A stretch of 64,000 nt of DNA from Norana najaformis (lineage: Eukaryota > Annelida > Clitellata > Crassiclitellata > Hormogastridae), in NCBI GenBank assembly GCA_964023275.1, contig OZ029916.1, positions 47,988,249-48,052,248 of the forward strand, read 5' to 3'. The notes under the pieces were generated by a model that worked only from the letters and a program-made list of their open reading frames with translations, had not been told where the DNA came from and did no database searches. A program made the translations under genes and the position numbers. Of this stretch, positions 55,521-64,000 are shown piece by piece (the stretch's first letter is position 1; the number at the start of each line of letters is the position of its first letter).

Positions 55521-55555
55521 TTCTATGGGTGAGTTGTTAGGGAATTAAGGGTGTC
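55521..55555 (-). promoter_or_regulatory. P module, weak TATA
   Basis: GACACCCTTAATTCCC next to a truncated CTTACC block at 55555-55650. H at 55420-55461 downstream. Confidence 0.4.
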
Positions 55556-55770
55556 TTATTCTTCTTCTGTTCGCAGATTGAGCCAATTTGTGTAATCGAT
55601 CGAGTCCTTAGAAAAGAAAAAAGGAACTTATCACAGGAACCCATCTGTTTTTTTATTCTGTCTGTTTCGATACTTTATCAGCATCTTGTTGCTTCATGAG
55701 CCGTTGACGACTATCTCAATATAGGATAGAGCACAAGGCAATAAATTAGCGTTTGAACGAAAATGACATC

Positions 55771-55804
55771 TATATAGCGTTTCAAAATACGATTTAAGGG
55801 TGTC
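55771..55804 (-). promoter_or_regulatory. P module
   Basis: GACACCCTTAAATCG and CTATATAG. H at 55668-55712 downstream, 55866-55914 upstream. Confidence 0.56.
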
Positions 55805-56023
55805 TAAGCATAACAAAATGTTAGCATTATTTCTTGCTGAACCCGCGTCTAGTGGTTTCTATTTTATTAGCGACATCTAATGGCTGTCTGGACCGTTGTC
55901 GTCAACCTCACCGTAAGAAATTACGTCGGGGTTTCCGATTGCGAAGGTATAAAATGCAAACGGAGTTAAAGTCAATTTTTTTTTAATATATATGAATCGG
56001 TGTCTTTTTGAAAGAAGAAATTG

Positions 56024-56142
56024 TCATTGGCCTTTGATGCCATTAGATGGCGTTAAAAGGCCGTTGCCGTCGCCCTCCTCCTTTATACAGGCTTGGGACT
56101 GGCACTACCCCCAAACAAACAAGGCAGTGGCGGAGTTTCAAA
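56024..56142. repeat. Fold-back of two B copies
   Basis: 56024-56058 is the 3' part of a plus copy (GGCCTTTGATGCCATTAG to GGCGTTAAAA); it joins a minus copy lacking its H tail (GGCCGTTGCCGTCGCC onward to 56142). Confidence 0.6.
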
Positions 56143-56245
56143 GTGTTACCTGAAGTTACCTGATAACCAACGACCTGAGCTGCTTTACCTTTCTGGCCCA
56201 TTCTACGTAGGCGCTTGAGAAATTATGTAATTTGTGTTGTCATGT

Positions 56246-56246
<1 letters not shown>

Positions 56247-56292
<46 letters not shown>

Positions 56293-56356
56293 TAGTAAGT
56301 AAGTAAGTGAGTGAGTGAGTGAGTGAGTAAGTAAGTAAGTAAGTAAGTAAGTAAGG

Positions 56357-56389
<33 letters not shown>

Positions 56390-56390
56390 T
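56247..56390. repeat. AAGT microsatellite (LINE tail)
   Basis: About 36 units with a GAGT patch. Confidence 0.92.
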
Positions 56391-57178
56391 ATTCTTTATT
56401 AACCAATAGCTAATCGCACATCGGTTTACAAGTATTTAAGAACACAAGAAAACTTAATATTCATACAACATCCTAAAAATAAAGCATTTACGCGTTAAAT
56501 TGTCAGCAGGAGGAATAATACGATCATGGGTGTGGGGCCGTAGGGAATAACTGAGAGTTTTAATTGGTGGGAGTAGCTGATGTAAGATGTTCAAGATTGC
56601 TTTAAAGAGACGATCATCGGCTATGCCACAGAGTTCATCGAACGTTCGAGAGTTCCCAGGAAGGTAGTGGAGACGCACAAATCTCCGCATCAAAGCCTGG
56701 AGCCGAGCTTTATCCTGTGTCCCAGCATAGCCCCACCACACGGGAGAGGCGTACAGCATCCTGGCCAGTGTTGTGGTTCGGACAAAGTCGTAGAGCCGAG
56801 GGCCAGTTAGGCCATGTGATACAAGAATTCGTATGGCATATAAAGACTGACGCGCCTGACTATGAATCCGATCAATATGAGAATCAAAATTTAACATACT
56901 CGATAGGGTAACACCCAATATTGTCATCTCTGGTACCCTGGTTAAACCAGGAATAACATTAGGTAAAATTATTTGACGATTTCTCATTCTTGGCCGGTGA
57001 GTTATCATTTCACATGTCTTCTTACGATTAAGTTTTAAGTTACACGTGTCCGCCCAAAGAGTAACATGGTCCAGTTCAGCCTGAACCATCAAGCTATTGC
57101 AGGATGGTACAAGAAGGTAACTGTCATCAGCGTATTTAAATAACCTATTGTTGGGTGCTAAAGGCTTATACTTATATA
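56391..57178 (-). mobile_element. 5'-truncated LINE with AAGT microsatellite tail
   Basis: Minus-strand LINE 3' part: coding sequence to the stop at 56454, a short 3' UTR, then the tetranucleotide run at 56247-56390 as tail. The 5' break at about 57178 falls just after the RT active-site region. AAGT/ACTT tails also follow the LINE 3' ends at 1001-1372 and 9663-10011, so this tail is a family trait. Confidence 0.75.
56454..57178 (-). pseudogene. LINE reverse transcriptase, C-terminal part
   Basis: Starts inside the palm with FKYADDSYLLVPS (catalytic YADD at about 57116-57148) and continues through ELDHVTLWADTCNLKLN and KTCEMITH. It then has the thumb and tail blocks ILGVTLSSMLNFDSHID, RLYDFVRTTTLARMLYASPVWWG, RRFVRLHYLPGN, the SYSLRPHTHDRIIPP motif and CFIFRMLYEY before the stop. 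These blocks are typical of a CR1/Jockey-like LINE tail in invertebrates. The frame is open for the last 212 codons; the endonuclease and N-terminal RT are absent. Confidence 0.82.
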
Positions 57179-57350
57179 TAAGCGTCTCTAATGAGTTTCT
57201 GCTGAACTAGTGCTATATAAATTTGGGATTACAATTACCAGTACAAAATTACAAATAAAATCTTATATTCATGTCAGTACCGTGGACGTCTATATTACCA
57301 TACCTTCAAAGGAAACGCAAAGCCTACCGGCGATTTAGCGGTAGAAAATA

Positions 57351-57386
57351 TTATATAAGGTATGATGGAGACGTTATAAAGGTGTC
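57351..57386 (-). promoter_or_regulatory. P module
   Basis: GACACCTTTATAACG and TTATATAA, 28 bp. The downstream side is interrupted by the LINE at 56391-57178. Confidence 0.55.
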
Positions 57387-57560
57387 GTATATAAATTACT
57401 TTTAAACGGGTTTACCAGCATTCGCGAAATAAAATAAACGGTTTAACGATATCTTTCGGATACAATAAATCAAAATAGTCAGAGCATATGTTTAACAACC
57501 TAGGGATTGTGTGTTGCATTTATCGACGTTTTTGTTGAATATCATCATGACCTTCCCTGA

Positions 57561-57993
57561 ATGGACTGGTCCACCCCCAAAGGGGGGACAGGATTCCAGC
57601 TTGACAGTCCAGCCTCATACCTACAGACCTGCGCACGCCGTAAAAGCTGGGAAATCTCGGATTCGGTGAAGAAGGGTGAAGAGAGTCTTTGGAGCGGCTC
57701 CGACTGTCAGCTATGGAATGGTTCAGCTACCTACCGAAGGGCGGGCGACGAAAACCTGTCCTGCGCATATCCGATGGTTCGATTATCCGCTCGCCGTGTG
57801 GTTTTCCATCTACGAGAGACTGTTGGACGATGGGACAACCGTGAGCCATTGGCGGCGGATCACATCGTCTATGGTCGCTCCTCATTCTCGTTTTACGTGC
57901 TTCAGAAACTCCGATGAAACTCTAGTTGGGAACTTGTTGGATGGGCTTTTGCGTGTGTGCGCGAGCTTGCCTGTAGACTCGTGTCGCGTCTAG
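57561..57993 (+). other. GC-rich segment with two overlapping open frames
   Basis: Two plus-strand frames are open at once (57561-57917 and 57676-57993). The second reads GMVQLPTEGRATKTCPAHI and LAVWFSIYERLLDDGTTVS. Base composition is clearly more GC-rich than the surroundings. I recognise no domain. It may be a decayed transposon piece or a captured gene fragment. Confidence 0.35.
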
Positions 57994-58124
57994 TATTCTG
58001 ACTAATGTCTACTTATGGACGAATGTTCCGTTTTAAATGACATTTAACATCGCAAGCGCAGAGAGCGCCTCTGATGTGTTTTTCTTGAAGAGGAGCTATA
58101 CAAATTTCAAATTACAAATTACAA

Positions 58125-58162
58125 CACACCTTTTTAACGCTTCTGCAAGATGGTATTTATAA
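58125..58162 (+). promoter_or_regulatory. P module
   Basis: CACACCTTTTTAACGC and TATTTATAA at 29 bp. Confidence 0.5.
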
Positions 58163-58376
58163 CTGACACGCACCAGTTTTCAGGGACACCGGTTTCTCGT
58201 ACGTCAATTACAAGCGATTGTAAAAAGCTTTTTCCAGTTATCCACGATTCTAAGATATATCTTTAGAAAGGAAGGGTTCGGCTCCAGGTCAAAATCCAGG
58301 AGTCAGGCAGGTAGACATATGATATCCCTTGTTGGTGGTTTCCATTGTTTAACGACCTCTTGAGGTTACAAGCGTC

Positions 58377-58472
58377 ATTTAGTAGGGTAGTGCCAGTTCC
58401 AAATCTGGATAAAAGAAGCGGGCGAAGTCAACGGATTTGATGCCAATGCCATGAGATGTCTTTAAACATTGG
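58377..58472 (+). mobile_element. B element, diverged
   Basis: TAGTGCCAGTTCCAAATCTGG and a short direct repeat (ATGCCAATGCC) inside the H loop. Confidence 0.62.
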
Positions 58473-58588
58473 AACTACTACATGGCCAACAAATTACCGT
58501 TAAAACTGTATAATTTTTTTCACAATCGACGTCAACGAAGTAATTTTCGCTCTCTGCAGTTTTATCGTCGATTTGTTAGACTTTTTCA

Positions 58589-58632
58589 TTGTTCAACGAC
58601 ACTTTATGGCTGCCGGTGCCGTGGACTTATAT
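58589..58632 (-). repeat. Isolated stem-loop H
   Basis: TTCAACGACACTTTATGGC, GGTGCCGTGGAC. Confidence 0.52.
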
Positions 58633-58671
58633 TTATCTTTTTCCCAGGATGAAAAGTCTGCGAAGTAGTAG

Positions 58672-58785
58672 TTCAAATGTTTAACGACACCTTATGGCAC
58701 CAAAGGCCGTTGATATCGCCCTCCTCCTTTATCCAGGCTTGGGACTGGCACTACCCCCAAACAAGGCAGTGGCGGTGTTTATTTA
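58672..58785 (-). mobile_element. B element with compensated stem
   Basis: Stem is GATATC with GGTGTC, which still pairs fully with wobbles. Confidence 0.72.
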
Positions 58786-58835
58786 TGATCGGTTAAAAGT
58801 AAATAACGTTTATCAATCGGTTAAAAAAATAAGAT

Positions 58836-58870
58836 TCATGTAATGTTTAAGCAAGCGAATTAGAGGTGTC
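58836..58870 (-). promoter_or_regulatory. P module, weak TATA
   Basis: GACACCTCTAATTCGC; TATA replaced by TTACATG. B at 58672 downstream. Confidence 0.42.
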
Positions 58871-59002
58871 TAGAAATTCCTTACATTATTGGCAGCAACG
58901 AGTGTTTACCGACATCTTCCGACTATCATGACCAGACAGCTACTAGATAAACGAAAACGCAAAGATTGGATTAATAATTAAGCTATAATGACGATCCGCT
59001 TG

Positions 59003-59038
59003 CACACCTTTAAGTTGCTTTCCATATAGCTATATAAG
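59003..59038 (+). promoter_or_regulatory. P module
   Basis: CACACCTTTAAGTTGC, TATATAAG at 28 bp, then AAATTGTTCAATCG. H copies at 59090-59145 and 59189-59241. Confidence 0.58.
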
Positions 59039-59339
59039 TTTAAATTGTTCAATCGCTCTTCGTATAATTCGTATAAATCTGGAGATAGACGTAAGGAGTG
59101 TAGGAAGCTACAAAATGTTGATAAACAATGGAGACAACGAAGATCTCCGACTTTGATGCCATGAGATGTTCTTAAACATTGGAACTACGTAAGGTAAAGA
59201 AGGTTGACGCCAACAGCCATAAGATGTCGTTAAACATATAAGTGAAACCAACACAGATCGCATTCTCGAACTGTTCTCAATGTCCCTTATCAACACAAAA
59301 TAGAGGAAAAGTAAAGCAAGGTCGACGCAAAGGACATGA

Positions 59340-59398
59340 GAGAGAGACAGACAGACAGAGACAGAGACAGAGACAGAGACAGAGACAGAGATAGACAT
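59340..59398. repeat. ACAGAG hexanucleotide repeat
   Basis: GAGACAGAGACAGAG units. Confidence 0.88.
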
Positions 59399-59552
59399 AA
59401 TTAGAGACAGACAGTTAGACAGACAGATAAACAGACAGGCAGAGGAAATACTGACTGTTGGTTAATTCACCAGAGCTGACTGACTTTGCACCAGATGACA
59501 CTCGATGAGCATCTTTTGTATGGGACCCATTATGAAGACGGCGGATATGACA

Positions 59553-59670
59553 ATTAGTAGCAGTTCCAATGCTTAACGACATCTGGCGGCATCAAAGGCC
59601 GTTGATGTCGCCCTCCTCCTTTATCCAGGCTTTGGACTGGCACTACCCGATTAAAGGGGGTGCTGGAGTT
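59553..59670 (-). mobile_element. B element
   Basis: Head ACCCGATTAAAGGGGGTGC; tail AATTAGTAGCAGTTCC. Confidence 0.7.
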
Positions 59671-60675
59671 AGTGTACATGATGTCATATAACAGCGAATC
59701 CAAGATTTTCTAAAAGGTAATAAATTGTAGTTTTATACGTAAGTCAGGGAAATAAACGAACGCTTGAAACAACAATATCTTCGTGTATTTCTAAGTCTGT
59801 AGTCGCAGACTTAATAATCTGATTGGAAAAAGAATCACAATACAGATAAAATTCCTTAGATAAGACGAAATTGCCGTTTGCCACACACAGAAATCGACCA
59901 ACCGATCGACCGACCGAACGAAAGACCGACAAATGACCGTCAGAATAGTTGACTCCGATGCTTTGCTCTCTGAATCAACTGTCGATCAGTGATGGGTAAC
60001 AGTTGACTACGGCAGTTAACAACCAGTAGTTTAGGTATCTTTTAAGAAGTAATAGGTTGTAAATAGACAGCAACATCTCAGTTTGTAGTTCACTGTGCTT
60101 TTATTTAACAAGTTTTCCGTAAGACTTCGTCTCAAATTTGTTTAATAATCAAACACGTTTGTTATTCAGGAACGGAGTTCTCATGTTAGAGCATGAGCAA
60201 ATGCAGTCACAAAAGCAGTTTGAAAAGTAATTCGCTACTTTTTCTAAGGCCAGTTACTAACTGCTATTTAAACTACTTCAAATGAAGTTTAAAGTTATTT
60301 GTTGTTAAATGACTTTTAAAGTATTTATTGCTGATAACTGCGATCGACTATCAGAAGGACGCAAATATCCATATCTTCCATGGAATCTCTGTCATTTATG
60401 TGTATCGTCGACTTAATGATCGCAATGGTCTCTGCGTGTCACAACGGAAATCATTCGATCCGAAATGTGATCATCTGTGAACTTGTCGCTGATTTTGATT
60501 CATAACCGTAAGACCCCGCAATGTGACAGTAGCCTATTATAACATAATATAACATATTGTAACATAACATAGCATAACAGAGCATAATATAAAAAGGATT
60601 TTAAGTAGTTCAAAAGACATGTATTAGAGCGACTACAAATTGACCCAGGGATACATTGGAAACTGTGCAAGTGTT
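59671..60675. other. Longest stretch without modules
   Basis: About 1 kb with no P, H or B copy recognised. Contains ATAAC-type repeats at 60542-60590 and a tandem CGACCGAC-like patch near 59900. Confidence 0.5.
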
Positions 60676-60679
60676 TTTC

Positions 60680-60736
60680 TAATCGACATCAACGGCTTTT
60701 TATGCCGTAAGATGAGGCTAATCATTGGAAACTACT
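60680..60736 (+). repeat. Isolated stem-loop H
   Basis: ATCGACATCAACGGC, TTTATGCCGTAAGATG, CATTGGAAACTACTC. A TATA-less GACACC-like block lies at 60830. Confidence 0.5.
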
Positions 60737-61194
60737 CATAAGAGATAGCTTAATTGCTTCCGTGCAGAAACGCCGAGGCATGGTCTTCCTAACTGCTATA
60801 AAAGCTCCTAACAACATCCGTCTCGTTTTAAACACTTTTAAATCGGTCTTTCTAAGTTCAACGACGAAAACGAATTTATCATCATTTTCTATTATTGTAG
60901 TCATCATCATCATCAAAATCTTCATCATCATTATCACTATCAATTTTATTTATCAGTTACAAAAAACAAGAATTGCATCTTTAATTACAGATCGTTGTAA
61001 GTATGCAACGAAGGTGTGTAATAAGATTATAATTCTATGATTCTTATTAGTCTTATTCATGTTATTGTTATTGTCATTGTTATTACTTGTAAAAAATTAC
61101 CTTCATTTTTGCCCTAGTCAGTCTTAAATAATTGCAATCCTTAGCATTCGCTACAAGTTTCCGATAAACACTGAGATATACATCGTCATCCGTA

Positions 61195-61230
61195 GACACC
61201 TGTAAAACTGTCTCGATCCACGCTATAATT
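61195..61230 (+). promoter_or_regulatory. P module
   Basis: GACACCTGTAAAACTG, TATAATT at 29 bp. H at 61283-61324. Confidence 0.48.
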
Positions 61231-61437
61231 CTTGTCTACTGCATTAAGTCGCATAAGTGTTTTGTTGAACGACACAGCCTAAGGTAGACTTCAACGGCCT
61301 TTCTACCCATAAGATGTTGTTAAATGATGTTAAATATCGTTAAAATCATGTCACTGTAGATGCTACTGATGGCGACTGTATGGCCTAGATCATGCTCATC
61401 TTTCAATGAATTGATGGGTAAAGTCCTTTGTAGTTAA

Positions 61438-61503
61438 ACGAGGAGGACGATGACGACGCTAATCACCTTTGTTATGATCCAGCGTCGCAAAACGGAACTA
61501 TTT
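61438..61503 (+). mobile_element. B element, C variant, 5'-truncated
   Basis: GACGACGCTAATCACC pairs with CCAGCGTCG across the loop. Confidence 0.58.
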
Positions 61504-61615
61504 ACAATTCAAATTTACATAAGAGTAGCCTTGACTTGGGCAGTGAATGGGGTTTTAAAAACTTACATTACATTAATTCTTTCCAGCTTTATCGATTGGT
61601 TCAATGGAATTGATT

Positions 61616-61740
61616 GTTTAGCGACTTGTGGCTTGTAGTCTTGTGGCTATCAAGGCCGTTGACGTCGGCCATACATCGCTTGAAGTTGGGAATACTGTTA
61701 GTTTGCAGCAGTGTCCATTGTTTAGCGACTTCTGATTGTC
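61616..61740 (-). repeat. Two stem-loops, second cut by piggyBac
   Basis: 61616-61668 ends GGCCGTTGACGTCGG; 61714-61740 (CATTGTTTAGCGACTTC) is interrupted at TTAA. Confidence 0.58.
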
Positions 61741-64000
61741 TTAACCCTCAACAGGACACGTTCTAAAAATCACGTTTCTGACCACCTGGGGTCTCTTCGG
61801 ACCCCACACTATTTATTGCTTAAAAATACCAATTTGCAAATGAAGAAACTATTATGGGTAGCACATGCCGTTCGCAGTGTATTAGACTTCATTTAGTTTA
61901 TCAGGGCAAGTGATTTTAAAAGAAAATTTGTTGGATTTAAAGGAAAATTCCTAGAAAATTTATATAAAGTTCTAAAAATCCAATGATTGTCTTGAAAGTT
62001 ATAGACATTCTGAGCACATTACTCTAGGTGTGCCGTGATCTTTGCACACATTTCTGTTGCAGACTGCGCAAAGTTGCTTTGTTTTTCTGTCCTTGACCCT
62101 TGGACATAAGACACAACGCCTTTTAGCTGGTGGTTTATTCGACAATGTTGAATCTGAAATGGTATATGCAAGTCTCTTGAGGGACAGTCGTGCTCCTTTC
62201 TGCAGAGCTTGTGGATTACAAAGACGCAGTGGAATACAATACACCACCAGTTGTCTGCCAAGTTGGATCAGAAAATTTCTCCGAAGTCGTTGTTGTTTCG
62301 CAAGGTTATCTGGATGGCTGTACAGCCAGATAAGAAAGGCTGCAATTCCACCAACATCGATCATGTTGAAAAAAACCGCAAGTGGCCATCGGTTACATTT
62401 TCGCCTGCAAGTATAGGTTGTGGCAAGCTTGTCCATATTGTCTACGCCTCCTTTGAAGTCATTGTAATGAAGAATTACATGAGGCTTTTTGGTTGGTCCT
62501 TCAACAGCACAGTCATGATGCATGGTGGACAATAATGTCACCACCTTCTTTTTCTTTGGCACATACGAGACAAGTGTCAAGTGTTCAGAAAATGCAAATA
62601 TAGTCGAATTTTCCACTCTCCCTTTTGAATCTGTCAACTGTGGTGGAATATCCGGTTTGTTTCTTCTAATTGTCCCCACAATTGTAGTGTTTTGTGAAAG
62701 CAAATTTTTTGCCAGAGGAACGCTTGTAAAAAAGTTGTCCATAACAATGTTGCGTCCTGATTTCAACCATCTGTTGGTCAGAGACATAACAACTCGTGCA
62801 CCTTGGTTCTCTTCACGTGCACTGCCTGGCTGACGTCCCAAGTACACTTCCCCAGACAGAGGAAAAGAAGTTGTTGAATCACATGCCCACCAGATTTTTA
62901 CTCCATACTTGGCAGGCTTACTAGGAATGTACTGGCGGAATGGACATTTGCCTCTAAATGGCACAAGTTGTTCATCGACAGTTATGTCCATTCCTGGTGT
63001 TATGCACTTCGGCAGTTGGGCAAGGAACATTTCCCAGATATCCCGAATCGGGGCTAGCTTGTCTACAGAACGACGCTGCTCCCTCGTTCTCTTGTCATCG
63101 AACCGAAAATATCGAAGAATCGCTTTGAATCGGTTGGAAGACATCACAGCAGCAAAGATCGGTCGTCCATGTTCCTCTGACCACAAGTCTTCCAATGGTT
63201 CCAGTCTTCCCCGGTACACTACCGATAATATCAGAAGACCAAGAAATGCTTTCATTTCTTGCAGAGTCGTCTCTGTCCATTTCCTCTGATTATCATCCTG
63301 ATGTTCTTGATTCCATATCTCACAAATCCTCTTTGCCTCCCGGTTTGTTTCGCGTACAATTATGTCGAATATTTCTGGTGAGAAAATCTTTTGAAAAGCA
63401 TCCAATTCTGTTGTTGAAACTGCTTCACGTCTCACTCCAGGGCGGTTGCGAATGATGTCATGTGGGCCCCGACGACGGGAAGCAGGAGGATCAGCATCCC
63501 ACTGACTTCCGTTCTTGGAGGTGAATAAGGTGCCTTCATGTGTAGGATCTGGACACCAATTAGGTCCATCCTGGTTAGCCACGGCAGTGGCTGTTGCTCT
63601 TCCTCTTACTGAATTCGACGATGCGTATCGGTTGCCTCGTGCACGACCTCTTCCTCGTCTAATAACTCTAGGTGGTTGAGGACAATATTGTTCATTATTA
63701 CTCACTTCAAGATGGCCTTCATCAGAATTATTTTCAGAGGAGTCACTGTCTGAAGAAGATTCCTTGGACAAGTGATCCACTTCACTATCTTCTTCATCCT
63801 GAATAGAACTTGTCTCATCGTCGCTGTCTTCCATAATTCTTCGTAGGGCTTCCGCTGCCGAAAATCTCTGATGTCGCTTCATTTTTTTCACGAAAACTTG
63901 CAAATAAGTACGTAAAAGAAAGCATTAGATGTAGAATAACTTATGTGAAAACCTTTCCTGATAATAAAGGTGTTACACTGAGGGTTTCAATAAAATAAGT
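61741..64000 (-). mobile_element. piggyBac element, right end outside window
   Basis: The sequence TTAA (61741-61744) is followed by CCCTCAACAGGACACG, the C-run start typical of piggyBac terminal repeats. The transposase runs leftwards toward this end, so it is the 3' end of the coding strand. No matching inverted terminus followed by TTAA appears before base 64000, so the other end lies beyond the window. The target is an older minus-strand stem-loop module (61714-61740), interrupted after its first bases. Confidence 0.8.
61999..63903 (-). CDS. piggyBac-family transposase, intact
   Basis: DNA transposase of the piggyBac (DDE_Tnp_1_7) family, 634 aa, similar in length to known piggyBac transposases (about 590-650 aa). 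The N-terminus (residues 25-63) is acidic and serine-rich, followed by an arginine/glycine-rich stretch (80-102). The catalytic domain holds the three expected aspartates: D310 in ITVDEQLVPFRGK, D389 in IVMDNFFTS and D488 in GGVDNMDKL. The C-terminus is a cysteine-rich zinc domain (C597, C600, C612, C615, C620, H623, C630, C633). No frameshift or stop interrupts it. I took the first in-frame Met; M8 is an alternative. The stop lies about 250 bp from the element's left end at 61745, next to a TTAA. Enzymes of this family cut and paste at TTAA in the nucleus. Identification is from motifs and family knowledge. Confidence 0.93.
   Translation of the reverse strand: MQVFVKKMKRHQRFSAAEALRRIMEDSDDETSSIQDEEDSEVDHLSKESSSDSDSSENNSDEGHLEVSNNEQYCPQPPRVIRRGRGRARGNRYASSNSVRGRATATAVANQDGPNWCPDPTHEGTLFTSKNGSQWDADPPASRRRGPHDIIRNRPGVRREAVSTTELDAFQKIFSPEIFDIIVRETNREAKRICEIWNQEHQDDNQRKWTETTLQEMKAFLGLLILSVVYRGRLEPLEDLWSEEHGRPIFAAVMSSNRFKAILRYFRFDDKRTREQRRSVDKLAPIRDIWEMFLAQLPKCITPGMDITVDEQLVPFRGKCPFRQYIPSKPAKYGVKIWWACDSTTSFPLSGEVYLGRQPGSAREENQGARVVMSLTNRWLKSGRNIVMDNFFTSVPLAKNLLSQNTTIVGTIRRNKPDIPPQLTDSKGRVENSTIFAFSEHLTLVSYVPKKKKVVTLLSTMHHDCAVEGPTKKPHVILHYNDFKGGVDNMDKLATTYTCRRKCNRWPLAVFFNMIDVGGIAAFLIWLYSHPDNLAKQQRLRRNFLIQLGRQLVVYCIPLRLCNPQALQKGARLSLKRLAYTISDSTLSNKPPAKRRCVLCPRVKDRKTKQLCAVCNRNVCKDHGTPRVMCSECL

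Noticed and set aside
61999..63455. Several 60-126 codon frames across the transposase
   Set aside because: Shadows of the intact piggyBac ORF in other frames.

Overview
This is eukaryotic, almost certainly invertebrate animal, non-coding DNA: AT-rich, full of trinucleotide and tetranucleotide microsatellites, with fragments of several non-LTR retrotransposon (LINE) families, two piggyBac-type transposons and a hAT-type MITE. I cannot name the species. No host protein-coding gene, tRNA, rRNA or CRISPR array could be supported. The only long intact reading frame is a piggyBac-family transposase (61999-63903, minus). A second long open frame is a 5'-truncated LINE reverse transcriptase (38306-39514, plus). 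Most other open frames are microsatellite translations or shadows.

The dominant content is a dense, two-strand array of short non-coding modules. Module P (about 70 copies) is a bipartite promoter-like block: a GACACCTTTAAATCG-type element, then a TATATAA box whose first T is nearly always 27-30 bp from the G of GACACC, often followed by an initiator-like TTCGTTCAATCG. This layout resembles the PSE plus TATA arrangement of snRNA (U6-type) promoters. Module H (over 100 copies) is a 40-45 nt stem-loop ending in GTCGTTAAAC, with compensatory base changes between copies. Module B (about 45 copies) is a 112-119 bp element consisting of a CTCCGCCACTGCC head, a CCAGTCCCAAGCCTGG hairpin, and H as its 3' end, usually followed by ACT-rich tails. 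Wherever P and H or B occur together, P lies upstream and in the same orientation.

B is mobile. Five copies have target-site duplications of 8-13 bp, and one 26-bp insertion consists only of the last bases of H plus an A-rich tail between perfect 14-bp duplications, the mark of 5'-truncated LINE-type retroposition. Tandem H-P-H-P-H runs with a period of about 180 bp occur as well.

Layout: 1-5000 P/H/B modules, a LINE 3' end and an RT fragment; 6075-10110 is a direct duplicate of 35575-42640, and the two copies give filled and empty sites for several insertions; 11000-14800 modules, a 7 x 19 bp minisatellite and a LINE-like repeat; 15655-19868 and 26861-28975 form a large inverted duplication around about 7 kb that holds LINE tails, microsatellites and an unexplained GC-rich block (25913-26870); 29000-34800 modules, palindromes, LINE fragments and trinucleotide repeats; 38306-39538 LINE RT insertion; 40566-42591 internally deleted piggyBac inserted in a P-module TATA box; 42660-44170 repeated at 50950-52000; 49180-50130 RT fragment; 54319-54597 hAT MITE; 56391-57178 5'-truncated LINE with an AAGT tail; 61745 to the end, an intact piggyBac element running off the window.

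The autonomous-looking coding sequences are all transposon-derived. The P/H/B system is the part I cannot match to a described family.
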